Assembly (NCBI GenBank): GCA_025935735.1 | Contig: JAICUS010000235.1 | Span: 1 to 8,653 of the forward strand | DNA: 8,653 nucleotides | DNA from: Solirubrobacteraceae bacterium | GTDB taxonomy: Bacteria > Actinomycetota > Thermoleophilia > Solirubrobacterales > Solirubrobacteraceae | Direction: 5' to 3' | Shown here: in pieces, positions 1 to 6,202 of the stretch | Layout: every line of letters starts with the position of its first letter | Numbering within the stretch: the stretch's first letter is position 1 | Program-made: the position numbers and the translations under genes | The notes under the pieces: model-generated | What the model was told of the DNA's origin: nothing | Databases searched by the model: none | What the model saw: the letters and a program-made list of their open reading frames with translations, nothing else

Positions 1-348
1 AACGTCACGTTCAAGGTGACGCCGATCGTCGGCAAGAACCAGATGCTCTACTACCTGGACGCTCCGGCCATCGGCACGAAGGCCGTCATCCACGGCAAGC
101 TCCGCGGCAGCTCGCAGACGATCTCGATCCCGACGACGCTCCAGCAGCCCGTCACGGGCCTGTTCTCGGCGATCGTCGACCTCAAGACCACGCTCTCGCT
201 CAAGAAGGGCAAGCACTCGCTGATCACCAGCAGCGGCTGCTCCGGCAAGAGCCACACCATCAAGGTCACCGAGACGTTCGTGCCCAACCCGACGCCGCCG
301 GCCGCCACGACGGCGACCGCCACGGGCAAGGCTCGCTGCAAGAAGTAA
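1..348 (+). CDS. Probable secreted/surface protein, C-terminal part only (5' end outside window)
   Basis: The frame is open from the first base and ends in TAA at 346-348, leaving 115 visible residues; the GTG at 16 is just an internal Val codon. The visible part is rich in Thr, Ser, Val and Lys with alternating hydrophobic residues, as expected of a beta-sandwich. It has one Cys in an SSGCSG context (residue 80) and another at RCKK at the very C-terminus (residue 113), possibly a disulfide pair, and a Pro/Ala/Thr-rich stretch (roughly residues 95-110) before the end. No catalytic motif is visible. The composition and the 'S/T-x-GC' pattern resemble large repeat-containing hypothetical surface proteins that I recall from Solirubrobacterales; that comparison is from memory. 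It is followed at once by a strong terminator, so it is the last gene of its unit. The function is unknown and the signal peptide, if any, is outside the window. Confidence 0.75.
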   Translation, partial: NVTFKVTPIVGKNQMLYYLDAPAIGTKAVIHGKLRGSSQTISIPTTLQQPVTGLFSAIVDLKTTLSLKKGKHSLITSSGCSGKSHTIKVTETFVPNPTPPAATTATATGKARCKK

Positions 349-360
349 CGACGCGCCATC

Positions 361-391
361 CGGCGGCCCCGGGACGTCCCCGGGGCCGCCG
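361..391 (+). terminator. Strong intrinsic-type hairpin terminator after the surface-protein gene
   Basis: Thirteen perfectly paired bases (361-373 with 379-391, all G or C) enclose a 5-nt loop, ACGTC, starting 12 bases after the TAA stop. The bases that follow (TCGTTCCT) are only moderately T-rich, typical of actinobacterial terminators. It separates the upstream gene from the membrane protein that starts at 412. Confidence 0.8.
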
Positions 392-398
392 TCGTTCC

Positions 399-404
399 TA
401 GACT
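399..404 (+). promoter_or_regulatory. Candidate -10 element (TAGACT) for a leaderless transcript
   Basis: TAGACT fits the actinobacterial TANNNT -10 consensus and ends exactly 7 nt before the GTG at 412, so the expected transcription start coincides with the start codon. No Shine-Dalgarno sequence precedes this GTG. No convincing -35 is visible; the upstream region is taken up by the terminator hairpin. The same arrangement (TAGATT, 7 nt, GTG) precedes the SCO gene on the other strand, which raises confidence in both. Confidence 0.55.
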
Positions 405-411
405 CGGCGCC

Positions 412-1770
412 GTGCTGTTGCTCGCGCACGGGATCGTCGGGCGGGCCGACCTGCCGATCCCCGAGTCCCTGTTCGCCGCCGCCGCGGCGATCGTCCTCGT
501 GGTGTCGTTCGTGGCGCTGGCCTTCGGCTGGTCGCGCCCGCGGCTGGCCGCGCTGCCCCAGCGGGCGCTCGCCCGCCTGCCGCTCGCGGCCGAGGCCGTC
601 CTCGGCGCGGTCGGCGTCCTCGCCTTCGTCGTCAGCGTCTACGCCGGCCTGGCCGGCACCGACACGCAGAGCGAGAACCTCGCGCCGACCATGGTGTTCG
701 TCGCGTTCTGGGTCGGCGTCCCGTTCGCCTCGCTGCTGTTCGGCGATGTCTGGCGGCTGCTCAGCCCGTGGCGGGCGGTCGGCCGGCTGGTCGGCTGGTT
801 CGCCAAGGGCGTGGCCGGGGAGCTGCCCGAGCCATTGGAGTACCCGGCGCGGCTCGGCCGCTGGCCGGCGGCGTTCTGGATCTTCGCCTTCGCGGTCTGC
901 GAGCTGTGCTGGGCGACGGCCACCGAGCCCGGCCCGCTGGCGATCCTGATGATCGTCTACTTCGTCGTGATGGTCGTGGGGATGAGCGTCTACGGCGTCG
1001 AGCCGTGGGTGACCAACGCCGACGGCTTCGGCGTCCTGTTCGGGCTGTTCGGGTCGCTGGCGCCGATCGGGCGCCGGGAGGACGGCCGGCTGGTGCTGCG
1101 CGTGCCCGGCACCGGCTCGCTGGGCGCGGCGACCGTGGCCGGGACGGTGGCGGTGCTGCTCACCTCGGTCGGCTCGACGTCGTTCGACGGCGCGAAGGAG
1201 GGCGCGCTGTTCAACGACATCGCCCAGGACCTGCAGTCGTTCATCCACTCGCTCGGGCTCTCGCTCGGCACGGCGCTGGAGATCGGGTTCGTGATCGGCC
1301 TGCTGATCGCCATCGCCATCGTCACGACGATCTGGCTGGCCGGCATGGAGGGGATGCCGCCGGCCAAGGAGGCCCACACCCGCGGCGCGCGGGCGCGGGC
1401 GTTCGCCCACGCGCTGATCCCGATCGCCGCCGGCTATCTGGTCGCCCACTACTTCTCGCTGCTGATCTACAACGGCCAGGACCTCTGGCGGCTCGCCTCG
1501 GACCCGCTGGGCAACGGCTCGGACCTGTTCGGCGGCGCGAACGCGTCGATCGACTACGGCGTCATCTCCGCCACGGGCATCTGGTACGTGCAGGTCGGCG
1601 CGCTCGTCTGCGGCCACGTGGCCGGGCTGATCCTGGCGCACGACCGCGCGCTGGAGCTCTACGGCTCGGCCCGCGCCGCCACCCGCTCGCAGATCGTCAT
1701 GCTGATGCTGATGGTCGCGTTCACCTGCCTCGGCCTCTGGCTGCTCTCGGCCGCCCTGCAGACGCAATGA
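412..1770 (+). CDS. Polytopic membrane protein of the actinobacterial 'fenitrothion hydrolase'-annotated family
   Basis: A 452-aa integral membrane protein with about 10 hydrophobic segments (approximately residues 19-40, 58-80, 92-112, 150-170, 175-195, 235-253, 287-311, 331-352, 385-409, 426-448). It opens with LLAHGIVGRADLP, and I recognise this start as typical of a broad actinobacterial family that automatic pipelines name 'fenitrothion hydrolase' after a Burkholderia organophosphate-degrading activity. That name should not be taken as evidence of activity here. Histidines at 6, 333 (FAHALIP), 346 (AHYFS), 402 (GHVAG) and 410 (AHDRAL) lie in or near membrane segments and could bind metal or haem, which is inference. 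Arg/Lys-rich residues after the first segment suggest the N-terminus faces outward. The GTG start is chosen because it begins the family signature and sits 7 nt after a TAGACT box. Its stop overlaps the next start (ATGA), so the two are coupled. No truncation is seen. Confidence 0.72.
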   Translation: MLLLAHGIVGRADLPIPESLFAAAAAIVLVVSFVALAFGWSRPRLAALPQRALARLPLAAEAVLGAVGVLAFVVSVYAGLAGTDTQSENLAPTMVFVAFWVGVPFASLLFGDVWRLLSPWRAVGRLVGWFAKGVAGELPEPLEYPARLGRWPAAFWIFAFAVCELCWATATEPGPLAILMIVYFVVMVVGMSVYGVEPWVTNADGFGVLFGLFGSLAPIGRREDGRLVLRVPGTGSLGAATVAGTVAVLLTSVGSTSFDGAKEGALFNDIAQDLQSFIHSLGLSLGTALEIGFVIGLLIAIAIVTTIWLAGMEGMPPAKEAHTRGARARAFAHALIPIAAGYLVAHYFSLLIYNGQDLWRLASDPLGNGSDLFGGANASIDYGVISATGIWYVQVGALVCGHVAGLILAHDRALELYGSARAATRSQIVMLMLMVAFTCLGLWLLSAALQTQ

Positions 1771-1889
1771 CGCTGCTGGCGCACGCCGGCCACTGGCTGC
1801 CGCAGCTGCTCTATCTCGTGCCGGTCGCGGTGATGGCCGGCGCGGTCGGCTGGGGCAAGCTCAGAGAACGCCGCAAAAAGCGGTCTTGA
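1767..1889 (+). CDS. 40-aa single-pass membrane microprotein (LLAHAGHW start)
   Basis: A very short gene whose ATG overlaps the upstream TGA as ATGA, a classic coupling arrangement, ending in TGA at 1887-1889. The 40 residues begin MTLLAHAGHW, continue into one hydrophobic helix (about residues 11-29) and end in a strongly basic tail (KLRERRKKRS). By the positive-inside rule the tail is cytoplasmic and the His-containing N-terminus is outside. The LLAH start echoes the LLAHG start of the protein encoded just upstream, suggesting a matched pair or accessory subunit. Small proteins of this look occur near cytochrome oxidase assembly genes in actinobacteria, as I recall, but no function is established from sequence. 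There is no Shine-Dalgarno, as expected for a coupled start. The gene is real in my view because of the overlap, the topology and the shared motif; its role is unknown. Confidence 0.7.
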   Translation: MTLLAHAGHWLPQLLYLVPVAVMAGAVGWGKLRERRKKRS

Positions 1890-1930
1890 GGAGGTTTGGC
1901 CGCCGTCCCGGTGGGGGATTCTGGCGGCCG

Positions 1931-2116
1931 ATGACCGGTCGCTGGGACGAGCTGATCGTCCTGTGGAGCGCTGCGCGCGCCGAGGCCAACCTGGCCTACG
2001 ACGCCTGGTGCGCGCACCCCGGCCCCGACGGCTACGCGGTCTACCGGGCCGCCGAGGACCGTGCCGACGCGGCCGAGGAACGGCTCGCGCTGGTCGCCTC
2101 GCTGCAGCCCGTCTGA
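1931..2116 (+). CDS. Small hypothetical protein, tandem paralog 1 (61 aa)
   Basis: A 61-aa soluble, probably helical protein rich in Ala, Asp, Arg, Trp and Tyr. Its core (residues about 10-55) reads W-x-x-A-R-x-E-A, then A-Y-x-A-W, then P-G, then Y-x-x-YRAAEDR-x-DAA-x-x-x-LAL. The same pattern recurs in the next gene, so the two are tandem duplicates. No known domain is recognised. The ATG at 1931 is preferred because the shared pattern begins soon after it. A TTG at 1886 in the same frame, overlapping the stop of the microprotein as TTGA, would add 15 residues (Arg/Gly-rich, unlike the paralog). A consensus AGGAGG lies at 1889-1894, too far from 1931 and with no in-frame start at the usual spacing, so the start is uncertain. 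Confidence 0.6.
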   Translation: MTGRWDELIVLWSAARAEANLAYDAWCAHPGPDGYAVYRAAEDRADAAEERLALVASLQPV

Positions 2117-2187
2117 GTCCGAATCGCAACCTTTCGGCAGGAGAAGGTGTCAAGGAACCGGAGAACCGGGAATCCCGACTGCGCGCA

Positions 2188-2439
2188 ATGAGCCTGCACG
2201 AGCTGAAAGTGCTCCTCGACGAAGTGCCCGACACGCTGGAGATCGTGCTCCGCGGGCCGCGCCACGACGACCGCAGCCTGGACGCCGAGGCGTGGCGCGA
2301 CGCGCGCGACGAGGCGGCCCAGGCGTGGCGCGCCTGGCGCTCCGCGCCGGGCGACGCGACGGCCTACACGGCCTACCGGGCGGCGCAGGATCGCGAGGAC
2401 GCCGCGCAGGACGCGCTCGCACTCAGCCTGGCGGCCTAG
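2188..2439 (+). CDS. Small hypothetical protein, tandem paralog 2 (83 aa)
   Basis: An 83-aa protein whose C-terminal two thirds repeat the pattern of the preceding gene: A-W-x-x-A-R-x-E-A, then A-W-R-A-W, then P-G, then AYTAYRAAQDREDAA, then LALS. It has an extra N-terminal segment (about residues 1-30, MSLHELKVLLDEVPDTLE and onward) that the 61-aa paralog lacks. The charged, Ala-rich composition suggests a short helical bundle, and the aromatic positions (W, W, Y, Y) are conserved between the copies. No domain or function is recognised. The ATG is the only standard start near the conserved part; no good Shine-Dalgarno lies at normal spacing, although AGGAGA occurs at 2139-2144. Its stop lies 9 bp from the stop of the convergent helicase gene, so transcripts from the two strands probably overlap. 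Confidence 0.62.
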   Translation: MSLHELKVLLDEVPDTLEIVLRGPRHDDRSLDAEAWRDARDEAAQAWRAWRSAPGDATAYTAYRAAQDREDAAQDALALSLAA

Positions 2440-2448
2440 CGTGACCGC

Positions 2449-5367
2449 TTAGACCCAGATGTCGCGCAGCAGGGTCTCGTAGCCGCCGTCCTCGGCGGCT
2501 GCCTCGGCCCGTGCCTCGTGGCCCTCCTCGCTGCGTTGGGTGAACACGAGCCGGCCGGGGCCGACGTGGCGCCGCCAGGCGCGCAGGAACGCCTCGGCGC
2601 GCTCCTTGCGCCGGGCGAGGTCGGCGGGCACCGGGTGCAGCCGCTCGGCGAACGGCGGGCGCCGGCGCAGGACGCGGCCGAGCAGCTCGACCGCGCCGAC
2701 GCCCGGCTCGGCCAGCGGCCGGGTGACCAGGTAGCGGGGGTTGTCAGAGACGCTCGCCAGCTCGTCCAGGGCCGCGGCGAAGCGCCGGCCCTCCTCGGGC
2801 GAGGCCGCGGTCAGCTCGCAGCGCAGGTAGCCGGATGCGCGCGGCTCGATGCTCAGCGAGCCTGCCGCCTCGGCGGACATCTCGTCCAGCGCCCGGTAGG
2901 CGTCGCACACCGCGCGCGCCGCGCCGTCCAGCGGCAGCACGAGCGGGATCCGCCTGCGGGCCGCGCCCAGGCGCGCCGCCGCCCAGCCCAACCCGGCGGG
3001 GATCAACGCCAGGCCGCCGAGCAGCGGCAGGAGGCCCGTGGCCAGACCGGCCGCGGTGAGCGCCACGCCGCCGCCGACGCCTGCGGCCAGCGGGACGCGC
3101 TGCGAGTAGCCCGGCACGGCGCGCGAGGCCGGCGGTGCCGCCGCGGCGGCCGGCCCGGCGCCGTGGCGGCGCACCAGCAGGCTGGGCAGCTCCACCCCGC
3201 GGTAGGGCGTCCCCAACCGCCAGCGCTCGCGGGCCGCCGCGCGGTCGCCCGCCCGCGCGACCAGCTCGGCGTTCAGCGCCCCGAAGCGCGCCGGCGGCGG
3301 CGGCGCGAACGGGCCGAGCTCCGGGTGCACGTGCGACGGGCCGGCCTCCACCTCGCCGTCCTCGGCCGGCGCGAACACGTGCAGGTGCTTGCGCACGAAG
3401 CGCTCGTAGTCGGCGCTGCCGCGCACCAGCTCCGGCGCGACGCAGACCACGTCCCAGTTGGAGGCCACCTTCTCCGGGTCGGCCGGGTCCAGCCGCAGCG
3501 AGCGGCCGCGCATCTGGGGCACCGAGACGCCGGTGGTGGCCACGGTGAGGTCGACGAGCACGTTCACCGGCGGGCAGTCCCACCCCTCGCCGAGCAGCGC
3601 CCGCGTGCCCACCAGCGCCCCGCACACGCCCTCGACCAGCAGCCGCGTGGCCAGCTCGACCCAGGCGCGCGGGACCCACTCGGCGCCGGAGGAGCGCAGC
3701 TCCACCAGCAGCCCGTCGAGCTCGGAGTCCCACTCGGGCAGCGCGAAATGGCCCTCGGCGTGCTCGCGCAGCGCGTCCAGCAGCACCTCCTCGTCGGCCG
3801 GCGCGCAGCGCAGCCCGCGGCCGGACACCAGCAGCGGCCGCAGCCCCGCGGTGCGCGGGTCGGCGGCCAGCGCGAGCAGCGCGTGCCGGGCCGTGCCGGC
3901 CGCGGGGTCGAGCACGCCGGTCAGCGCGTCGTCGGGGCGCGGCGAGGCGAGCTCGGCGTCGCACAGCACGAGCGCGCGCAGCTGGGCCTCGCGTGCCTCG
4001 CGCTCGGCCGCCACCACCTCGACCAGCCCCAGCGCCTTGGCCTGCGAGCCGGTGAGCAGCCGGTCGACGTCGCTCTGGCCGCGGCGGATCCCGCGCCGGG
4101 TGAGCTGGAAGCCCAGCTCGCGCAGCGCGGCGGCCACCGCCCCGTGCCGCGCGGCCGCCTCCGGGGCCGAGGACGGCGCCAGGCAGCGCAGCGCGTAGTC
4201 CTCCAGCAGCACGATCCAGTCGTCGAGGTCCGGCCCGCGTCGGTAGGCCTCGCCGCGCGGCGCGCCGACCGGCAGCTCCAGGCCGCCGGACAGCAGGAAG
4301 CGGACGCCGGCGCGGGCGAGCGCGGGGTGGTCGTGCTGGAACGCCGGCCAGGGCACCTCGGCGTCGTCGTCGCCACTGCGCCGGCGGTCGCGCATGCGCT
4401 TCATCACCCAGGCCGGGAACGACAGCTCGCTCTCCGCGTCCTCGTGCAGCGCCGCCACCAGCTCGCGGAAGCGCGTGTCGTGCTCGGCCAGCCAGGCCTT
4501 CTCGGTCGGCAGCGGCTCGGTCAGCCAGGCCAGCTCCTGGTAGGGCGCGAGGTGGCCGTCGCGCACCACCGCGGGCGTCGGCACGGTGAAGTCGACCGGG
4601 CCGAGCAGGTAGTCGTAGAGCTCAGCGTCCTCGGCCGGCAGGCTGACCGGCGGCGTGGCGGTGAGCCCGATCACGTGCACGCCCTCGGCGAGCTCCTGGA
4701 GGACCGCCCGTACCACATAGCCCCACAGCGAGGCCAGGTGGTGGCACTCGTCCAGCACGACCGCGCCCACGCCCAGGTCGTTCAGCGCCTTGACGCGGTC
4801 GCGCGCCGTCGAGGACAGCAGGTCGCGCAGCTCGACCCCGGCGTGCTCGCCCCGGGCCACCTCGCGCTTCAACGTGGCCGAGATGCGCTTGAGCTCGCGC
4901 GCCCGCCGGTCGGCCGCCGCGCCCTCGAACGCCTCGCCCTCGCGCAGCGCCTCCTCGGCGCTCATGCCGGTGGCCGACGCCCGCTCGGTCGCCCAGCGGG
5001 TCAGCGCGAGGCGCCCGAGCACGATCTCCGGGTCCTCGAGCTGGCACAGCGCCTGGTAGGTCAGGCAGGCGATCGGCTTCCCCACGTCCGGGCCGACGAG
5101 CGCGACCGCGTCCCGCCGCTCGCGGGTGAACTGCGACACCGCCCGCGGCCACTGCTGCTGGATCGCCTGGTTGGGGACGAGCACCAGCGCCCGCTTGCCC
5201 ACGCGGCGGATCAGCTCGACGCCGAGCAGGGTCTTGCCCGACCCCGGCGGCGCGACGATGTGGGTGCTCAGCCGGCCGGCCTTGCGGTCGCGCTCGAAGG
5301 CGGCGATCGCCGTGCGCTGATAGCGGCGCCACTCGCCGCTGAACGACAGGGCTTCGTACCTAGTCAA
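2449..5367 (-). CDS. Superfamily 2 DEAD/DEAH-type helicase with C-terminal hydrophobic hairpin
   Basis: A 972-aa predicted ATP-dependent nucleic-acid helicase/translocase. Motifs in order: a Q-like WRRYQ (residues 13-17); Walker A PPGSGKT (40-46); Ia VPNQAIQQQW (64-73); LTYQAL (102-107); motif II DECHH (206-210, instead of DEAH); motif III LTATPP (235-240); motif V GTRALLGEGWDCP (587-599); motif VI QMRGRSLR (618-625). The second RecA lobe seems to begin near 455, leaving an insert of roughly 190 residues between the lobes. After a Pro/Ala linker (737-750) comes a hydrophobic stretch (about 759-800) long enough for two membrane helices, then RRR, then a 165-aa alpha/beta C-terminal region I cannot assign. 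The TTG start overlaps the end of the SCO gene by 8 nt, so it is probably coupled to it; no ATG or GTG is available near the N-terminal motif. The helicase call is firm; the substrate and biological role are not visible. Confidence 0.85.
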   Translation of the reverse strand: MTRYEALSFSGEWRRYQRTAIAAFERDRKAGRLSTHIVAPPGSGKTLLGVELIRRVGKRALVLVPNQAIQQQWPRAVSQFTRERRDAVALVGPDVGKPIACLTYQALCQLEDPEIVLGRLALTRWATERASATGMSAEEALREGEAFEGAAADRRARELKRISATLKREVARGEHAGVELRDLLSSTARDRVKALNDLGVGAVVLDECHHLASLWGYVVRAVLQELAEGVHVIGLTATPPVSLPAEDAELYDYLLGPVDFTVPTPAVVRDGHLAPYQELAWLTEPLPTEKAWLAEHDTRFRELVAALHEDAESELSFPAWVMKRMRDRRRSGDDDAEVPWPAFQHDHPALARAGVRFLLSGGLELPVGAPRGEAYRRGPDLDDWIVLLEDYALRCLAPSSAPEAAARHGAVAAALRELGFQLTRRGIRRGQSDVDRLLTGSQAKALGLVEVVAAEREAREAQLRALVLCDAELASPRPDDALTGVLDPAAGTARHALLALAADPRTAGLRPLLVSGRGLRCAPADEEVLLDALREHAEGHFALPEWDSELDGLLVELRSSGAEWVPRAWVELATRLLVEGVCGALVGTRALLGEGWDCPPVNVLVDLTVATTGVSVPQMRGRSLRLDPADPEKVASNWDVVCVAPELVRGSADYERFVRKHLHVFAPAEDGEVEAGPSHVHPELGPFAPPPPARFGALNAELVARAGDRAAARERWRLGTPYRGVELPSLLVRRHGAGPAAAAAPPASRAVPGYSQRVPLAAGVGGGVALTAAGLATGLLPLLGGLALIPAGLGWAAARLGAARRRIPLVLPLDGAARAVCDAYRALDEMSAEAAGSLSIEPRASGYLRCELTAASPEEGRRFAAALDELASVSDNPRYLVTRPLAEPGVGAVELLGRVLRRRPPFAERLHPVPADLARRKERAEAFLRAWRRHVGPGRLVFTQRSEEGHEARAEAAAEDGGYETLLRDIWV

Positions 5368-5965
5368 GGCGCGCGAGGTCGTGCGCCAGGCGCTCCTCCG
5401 TGAGCTCGCCGAACGGGAAGCCGATCCGCTGGCGCCCGCGCGCGTCGGCGAGCACGACGTGCGCCGAGTGCTCGAGCCGCTTGGACTCGGGCCGGATCGC
5501 GAACCCCTTCCACACCGGCTCCAGCTGGGCGCGGCTGCCGAGCAGGAAGTGCATCCGCCCCGTCATCTTCTGCTCGAGCAGGAAGGCGATCGCCCGCTTG
5601 GGCGTGTCGTTGGCCGGGTCGACGGACACGCCGATCACCGGCACGTCGCGCCCCAGGTCGTCCAGCGCGCCGCGGATCGTCTGCACCTCGGCCGGGCACG
5701 TGTCGCGGCAGGTGGAGTACACGAACGCGTACACCGCCGGCCGGCCCAGCAGCGACTGCGAGGTGACCACGTGCCCGTCCTGGTCGCGCAGCCGGAAGCG
5801 CGGCACGTCCAGCCCGGGCGGCCGTACCGCGCCCGCCCAGCCGTTGGTCAGGCCCAGCGGCTGCCCGGCGTTCTGGTGCCCGGACGCGGCCAGCACGCCG
5901 AGCACCGCCGCGGCGGCGCAGGCGGCGAGGGCGATCAGCGCGAGCTGCAGGCGCGCGGGGAGCAC
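5360..5965 (-). CDS. SCO1/SenC/PrrC family copper chaperone
   Basis: A 201-aa membrane-anchored thioredoxin-fold protein, about the usual size for bacterial SCO. SCO proteins bind copper outside the cytoplasmic membrane and help metallate the CuA site of cytochrome c oxidase. One N-terminal hydrophobic helix (about residues 7-27) acts as anchor. The metal/redox motif is CRDTC (Cys86, Cys90, the family CxxxC) and the distal ligand is probably His166 in EHSAH. The strand VIGVSVDPANDTP (110-122) is typical of the family. The GTG at 5963-5965 is chosen because it directly precedes the anchor and lies 7 nt after a TAGATT box; the reading frame stays open upstream to 6244, but that part is Arg-rich and falls in the inverted-repeat region, so it is very probably non-coding. 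A TTG at 5974 is a weaker alternative. It is likely co-transcribed with the overlapping helicase gene. Confidence 0.88.
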   Translation of the reverse strand: MLPARLQLALIALAACAAAAVLGVLAASGHQNAGQPLGLTNGWAGAVRPPGLDVPRFRLRDQDGHVVTSQSLLGRPAVYAFVYSTCRDTCPAEVQTIRGALDDLGRDVPVIGVSVDPANDTPKRAIAFLLEQKMTGRMHFLLGSRAQLEPVWKGFAIRPESKRLEHSAHVVLADARGRQRIGFPFGELTEERLAHDLARLD

Positions 5966-5972
5966 GGCGACC

Positions 5973-5978
5973 AATCTA
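5973..5978 (-). promoter_or_regulatory. Candidate -10 element (TAGATT) for a leaderless SCO transcript
   Basis: On the minus strand TAGATT fits the TANNNT -10 consensus and is followed by exactly 7 nt and then the GTG start at 5965. There is no Shine-Dalgarno. The place where a -35 would sit falls inside the left arm of the inverted repeat (from 5990) and shows no clear consensus, so an activator or repeat-borne element might contribute; this is inference. Confidence 0.5.
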
Positions 5979-5989
5979 CTTCGCCGCCC

Positions 5990-6032
5990 GTGCCGGGGCA
6001 GGCGAACGGCCGGCTGGGTAAGGAGGCGAGGG
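5990..6032 (+). repeat. Left arm of the kup-sco inverted repeat
   Basis: A 43-nt arm beginning GTGCCGGGGCAGGCGAACGG and ending GCGAGGG. Compared by eye with the reverse complement of 6203-6244, 37 of 43 aligned columns are identical, with five substitutions and one single-base gap. Within the arm CCGT-GCC and GGC-GA-ACGG can form a small hairpin around a GGGGCA loop, and the right arm keeps the same pairing. Confidence 0.8.
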
Positions 6033-6202
6033 CCCTGGCCGCGGTCCGGCGATGATCGTTTCAGCGGCCGCCGCCGGCCGCGGGGCTCGTTAGTCGCCAC
6101 ATAAGCAACAAAGGAGCCCCACGTGATTTCGGTGCGATGGATCCTCGGTCGAGTGTGATCGGTTCGCGCCCCACGGCGATCGATCATGCGCGGCGAGAGG
6201 CT

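Noticed and set aside
768..1766. A plus-strand frame running through the 452-aa membrane protein gene in the frame of the microprotein
   Set aside because: Arg/Ala/Gly-rich shadow translation. Only its last 41 codons, from the ATG at 1767, look like a real gene.
1871..1883. CCGC-AAAAA-GCGG hairpin at the end of the microprotein gene as a terminator
   Set aside because: The 4-bp stem lies inside the coding sequence with no T-run after it on the plus strand; probably chance in Lys/Arg codons.
2441..2455. Small hairpin at the convergent stop codons as a bidirectional terminator
   Set aside because: Only 4 bp (AGCG/CGCT) with a 4-nt loop and no T-run on either side; too weak to call.
2518..5403. 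A 961-codon open frame on the plus strand opposite the helicase
   Set aside because: It is a shadow of strong G/C bias at third positions. The product is a low-complexity mix of Ala, Arg, Gln, His and Gly with no motif, while the opposite strand encodes clear helicase motifs.
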